In this document: positions 31,911 to 33,521 of the stretch, piece after piece | How positions within the stretch are numbered: position 1 is the first letter of the stretch | Layout: the number at the start of each line of letters is the position of its first letter | NCBI GenBank assembly: GCA_937907415.1 | Contig: CALCHY010000197.1 | Coordinates: 1 to 33,521, forward strand | Length of the DNA stretch: 33,521 bases | Direction of reading: 5' to 3' | Source: an uncultured Trueperaceae bacterium | GTDB lineage: Bacteria; Deinococcota; Deinococci; Deinococcales; Trueperaceae | The notes under the pieces: generated by a model | Database searches by the model: none | Told to the model about the DNA's origin: nothing | Seen by the model: the letters and a program-made list of their open reading frames with translations, nothing else | Position numbers and translations under genes: made by a program

Positions 31911-32522
31911 TCACTCGCGCGGCTCGAGCGCCTCTGCTTCCGTGGCGTAACGCGGCAGCCACCGCTTCGTGATCTCCCGCAACTCCTCATCACTCAGCCT
32001 CACCCGGTCGTACATGCCTGCCGCAAGGCGTTGGCGTTGCGCCTCGAACAAGATGACGGCGGCCGCCACGCTGACGTTCAAAGACTGCACCATGCCGAGC
32101 ATGGGGATGATCACGTGCTCGTCGGCCAGTGCAGCGGCCTCGCTACTCACGCCTGCCTTCTCGTTTCCTAGGAGGAGGGCGCACGGCTGCGTGTAGTCGA
32201 CCGCGCGGTAGTCGACTGCCTGTTGTGAGAGGTGCGCGGCGTACACGCGCATGCCGCGCGCCTTCAGCGCGGCTACCGCGCTAGCTACGCCGTCGTGCAC
32301 GACTAGTTCCACCCACTTGTCGGCGCTGGCGCTGGTGGCGCTGAAGGTGGCCACGCCGCCAGTCGGCCTCACCGCATGCACTGTGCCTATGCCTACGGCG
32401 TCGCAGCTTCGGATCACGGCCGAGAGGTTGTGCGGTTTGTGCACCTCCTCGGCCAGCACCGTCAGGTCGGGTTGGCGTTTGGAGAGGACGTCGGAAATGC
32501 GCTGCCTGCGCTGCAGGGTCAT
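31911..32522 (-). CDS. trmH: tRNA (guanosine(18)-2'-O)-methyltransferase TrmH
   Basis: 203 residues, SPOUT methyltransferase that 2'-O-methylates G18 of the tRNA D-loop. Seen: KPHNLSAVIRSCDAVGIG (motif 1), CALLLGNEKAGVS (motif 2) and IPMLGMVQSLNVSVAAAVIL (motif 3, knot), then FEAQRQRLAAGMYD as in E. coli TrmH. Full-length for the family (229 in E. coli, shorter N-terminus here). The start is ATG at 32522; TATCCT lies seven bases upstream, so probably leaderless. Divergent from the YbaK-type gene. Confidence 0.95.
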   Translation of the reverse strand: MTLQRRQRISDVLSKRQPDLTVLAEEVHKPHNLSAVIRSCDAVGIGTVHAVRPTGGVATFSATSASADKWVELVVHDGVASAVAALKARGMRVYAAHLSQQAVDYRAVDYTQPCALLLGNEKAGVSSEAAALADEHVIIPMLGMVQSLNVSVAAAVILFEAQRQRLAAGMYDRVRLSDEELREITKRWLPRYATEAEALEPRE

Positions 32523-32529
32523 GGGGGAG

Positions 32530-32535
32530 AGGATA
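32530..32535 (-). promoter_or_regulatory. -10 box, leaderless promoter of trmH
   Basis: TATCCT on the minus strand, seven bases before the ATG at 32522, in the extended context GGTTATCCT (compare glmM). Confidence 0.5.
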
Positions 32536-32559
32536 ACCGCCAGCCGCCATGCGCAGGGT

Positions 32560-32565
32560 TAGCAT
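32560..32565 (+). promoter_or_regulatory. -10 box, leaderless promoter of the YbaK-type gene
   Basis: TAGCAT six bases before the ATG at 32572. The trmH and YbaK-type promoters are divergent and lie within 36 bases. Confidence 0.5.
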
Positions 32566-32571
32566 TGACGG

Positions 32572-33063
32572 ATGTCTACTGCAGCAGTCAGAGAGTACTT
32601 GAGGCGTTTCGGCAAGGCGGACGCCGTGATGGAGTTCACGGAGTCGAGCGCGACGGTCGCGCTCGCCGCCGAGAAGGTTGGGACTGAACCAGCGCGCATC
32701 GCCAAGACCCTCGCGTTCTACGACCCTGATGAGCCAAGGCGGGCCGTGCTCGTCGTGGCGGCGGGCGACGCTCGCCTACATAACGGCTCTTTCAAGCGCG
32801 AGATCGGCGGCAAGCCACGGATGTTGGCTGCCGCTGACGTCGAGGCGTTGACGGGCCACCCAGTTGGCGGCGTCTGCCCGTTCGCTAACCCGGCAGGCAC
32901 GCGCGTTTACCTGGACGAGTCGTTGCGGCGCTTCGAGACCGTCTACCCGGCGGCGGGGACGGCAGCGTCTGCCGTGCCGATGACCCTCGCAGAGTTGGAG
33001 CTGGCTGCGGCCGCCGTTGGCTGGGTGACGGTCACGAACGGGTGGCAGCCGAAGGAAGGCTAG
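32572..33063 (+). CDS. YbaK/EbsC-family aminoacyl-tRNA deacylase
   Basis: 163 residues of the YbaK/ProX/INS fold, which hydrolyses mis-charged tRNA (for example Ala- or Cys-tRNA-Pro). Seen: IAKTLAFYD with the invariant lysine, VLVVAAGDARL, the stretch FKREIGGKPRMLAAADVEALTG, then PVGGVCPFANP and VYLDESLRRFETVYPAAG. Substrate specificity cannot be told. Single-domain, not fused to ProRS. The start is ATG at 32572, with no SD but a TAGCAT box six bases before it. Confidence 0.92.
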   Translation: MSTAAVREYLRRFGKADAVMEFTESSATVALAAEKVGTEPARIAKTLAFYDPDEPRRAVLVVAAGDARLHNGSFKREIGGKPRMLAAADVEALTGHPVGGVCPFANPAGTRVYLDESLRRFETVYPAAGTAASAVPMTLAELELAAAAVGWVTVTNGWQPKEG

Positions 33064-33090
33064 CGGCAGAGCGGCACGGCCGCGGCCGGG

Positions 33091-33521
33091 TTACCTCCCG
33101 ATGCGGTAGATGCTGCCGGTCTTGTAGTCGGCCAAGTAGAGTTCGCCGTTGGCGTCCTCGCCGAAGGTCGTCACTTGCATGCTCGTGTTGCTGAAGAGCG
33201 GCGTGCGCTGCCACCCGCTAGCTGCCGCTGTGCGCCAGACGTTGCCAGATACGTAGTCGCTGAACACGTAGCTGCCAACGAGGCCAGGTACGGCCGTACC
33301 GCGGTAGACGTAACCGCCGGTTATCGACTTGCCGGTCGAGGCGCCGTGCGGGTAGGAGAGGACGGGTAGGGTCAACCCCGCTCCGTCGCAGGCGGGGGTC
33401 ACGTAACAATTGGCGCCTTCCATGACGTTCCAGCCGTAGTTCTCGCCGCCTCCTGAGGCGGCTGGCTGCACGTCTAACTCCTCGAAGGCGGACTCTCCTA
33501 CGTCGGCGATGTAGAGGTCGC
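33091..33521 (-). CDS. Second PQQ-dependent sugar dehydrogenase (partial, N-terminus off the right edge)
   Basis: About 142 C-terminal residues. The frame is open to the window edge and reads DLYIADVGESAFEELD, GGGENYGWNVMEGANCY, LTLPVLSYPHG, SITGGYVYRG, ELYLADYKTGSIYRIG. It is colinear with the end of the gene at 30689-31852 and keeps the cysteine pair (NCYVTPAC vs HCYDASTC), so it is a paralogue, probably from a local duplication. Truncated by the window only. Faces the YbaK-type gene with 27 bases between stops. Confidence 0.9.
   Translation of the reverse strand, partial: DLYIADVGESAFEELDVQPAASGGGENYGWNVMEGANCYVTPACDGAGLTLPVLSYPHGASTGKSITGGYVYRGTAVPGLVGSYVFSDYVSGNVWRTAAASGWQRTPLFSNTSMQVTTFGEDANGELYLADYKTGSIYRIGR

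Overview
The window is GC-rich, densely coded chromosomal DNA. The best guess at its source is a Deinococcota (Deinococcus-Thermus) bacterium, possibly of the Trueperaceae lineage. This is inference, from three things: the gene content, a Taq-like DNA polymerase I whose proofreading domain has lost its catalytic acids, and the promoters. At least eleven genes have a TANNNT -10 box exactly 6 or 7 bases before the start codon, the layout of leaderless transcription known from Deinococcus. There are no insertion sequences, phage genes, CRISPR arrays or rRNA genes. Nearly everything is housekeeping or metabolism.

Layout. 1-2052 (-): ABC exporter permease (runs off the left edge) and ATPase. 2135-3234 (-): lipoate-protein ligase split into two overlapping genes (lplB, lplA). 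3323-4605 (+): CopD-like membrane protein overlapping a TusA-like sulfur-carrier gene with a degenerate active-site motif. 4602-8089 (-): UvrD-like helicase whose ribosome binding site lies in a perfect hairpin, and a DEAD-box RNA helicase. 8232-9916 (-): alpha/beta-hydrolase-like protein and a multi-pass membrane protein, overlapping. 10071-11266 (+): rpsT with promoter and terminator, then a TrmJ-like methyltransferase. 11268-11987 (-): family 5 uracil-DNA glycosylase. 12064-12566 (-): tRNA operon Ser(TGA)-Ser(GCT)-Arg(ACG) with a near-consensus sigma-70 promoter and a terminator. 12715-13230 (-): secreted COG4315-type protein. 13566-13829 (+): small unknown ORF. 13831-19440 (-): glmM, polA, an SDR oxidoreductase and a CDP-alcohol phosphatidyltransferase. 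19530-21746 (+): small Cse60-like protein, a REC-BTAD response regulator and fabI.

21802-25891 (+) is a tryptophan operon: leaderless 17-codon leader peptide with two Trp codons, an attenuator-like set of competing hairpins, trpE, trpG, an inserted GT2 glycosyltransferase, and trpD. Then pdxS, a class A PBP, an S58 (DmpA/NylC) peptidase and inorganic pyrophosphatase (+). At the right end two paralogous secreted PQQ-type sugar dehydrogenases (-; the second is cut by the edge) flank trmH (-) and a YbaK-type deacylase (+).

The items most worth a second look are the leaderless trp attenuator, the window-wide leaderless promoters, the CopD-like/TusA-like pair, the SD-sequestering hairpin before the UvrD-like helicase, and the glycosyltransferase inside the trp operon. 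I found no clearly novel multi-gene defence or mobile system.
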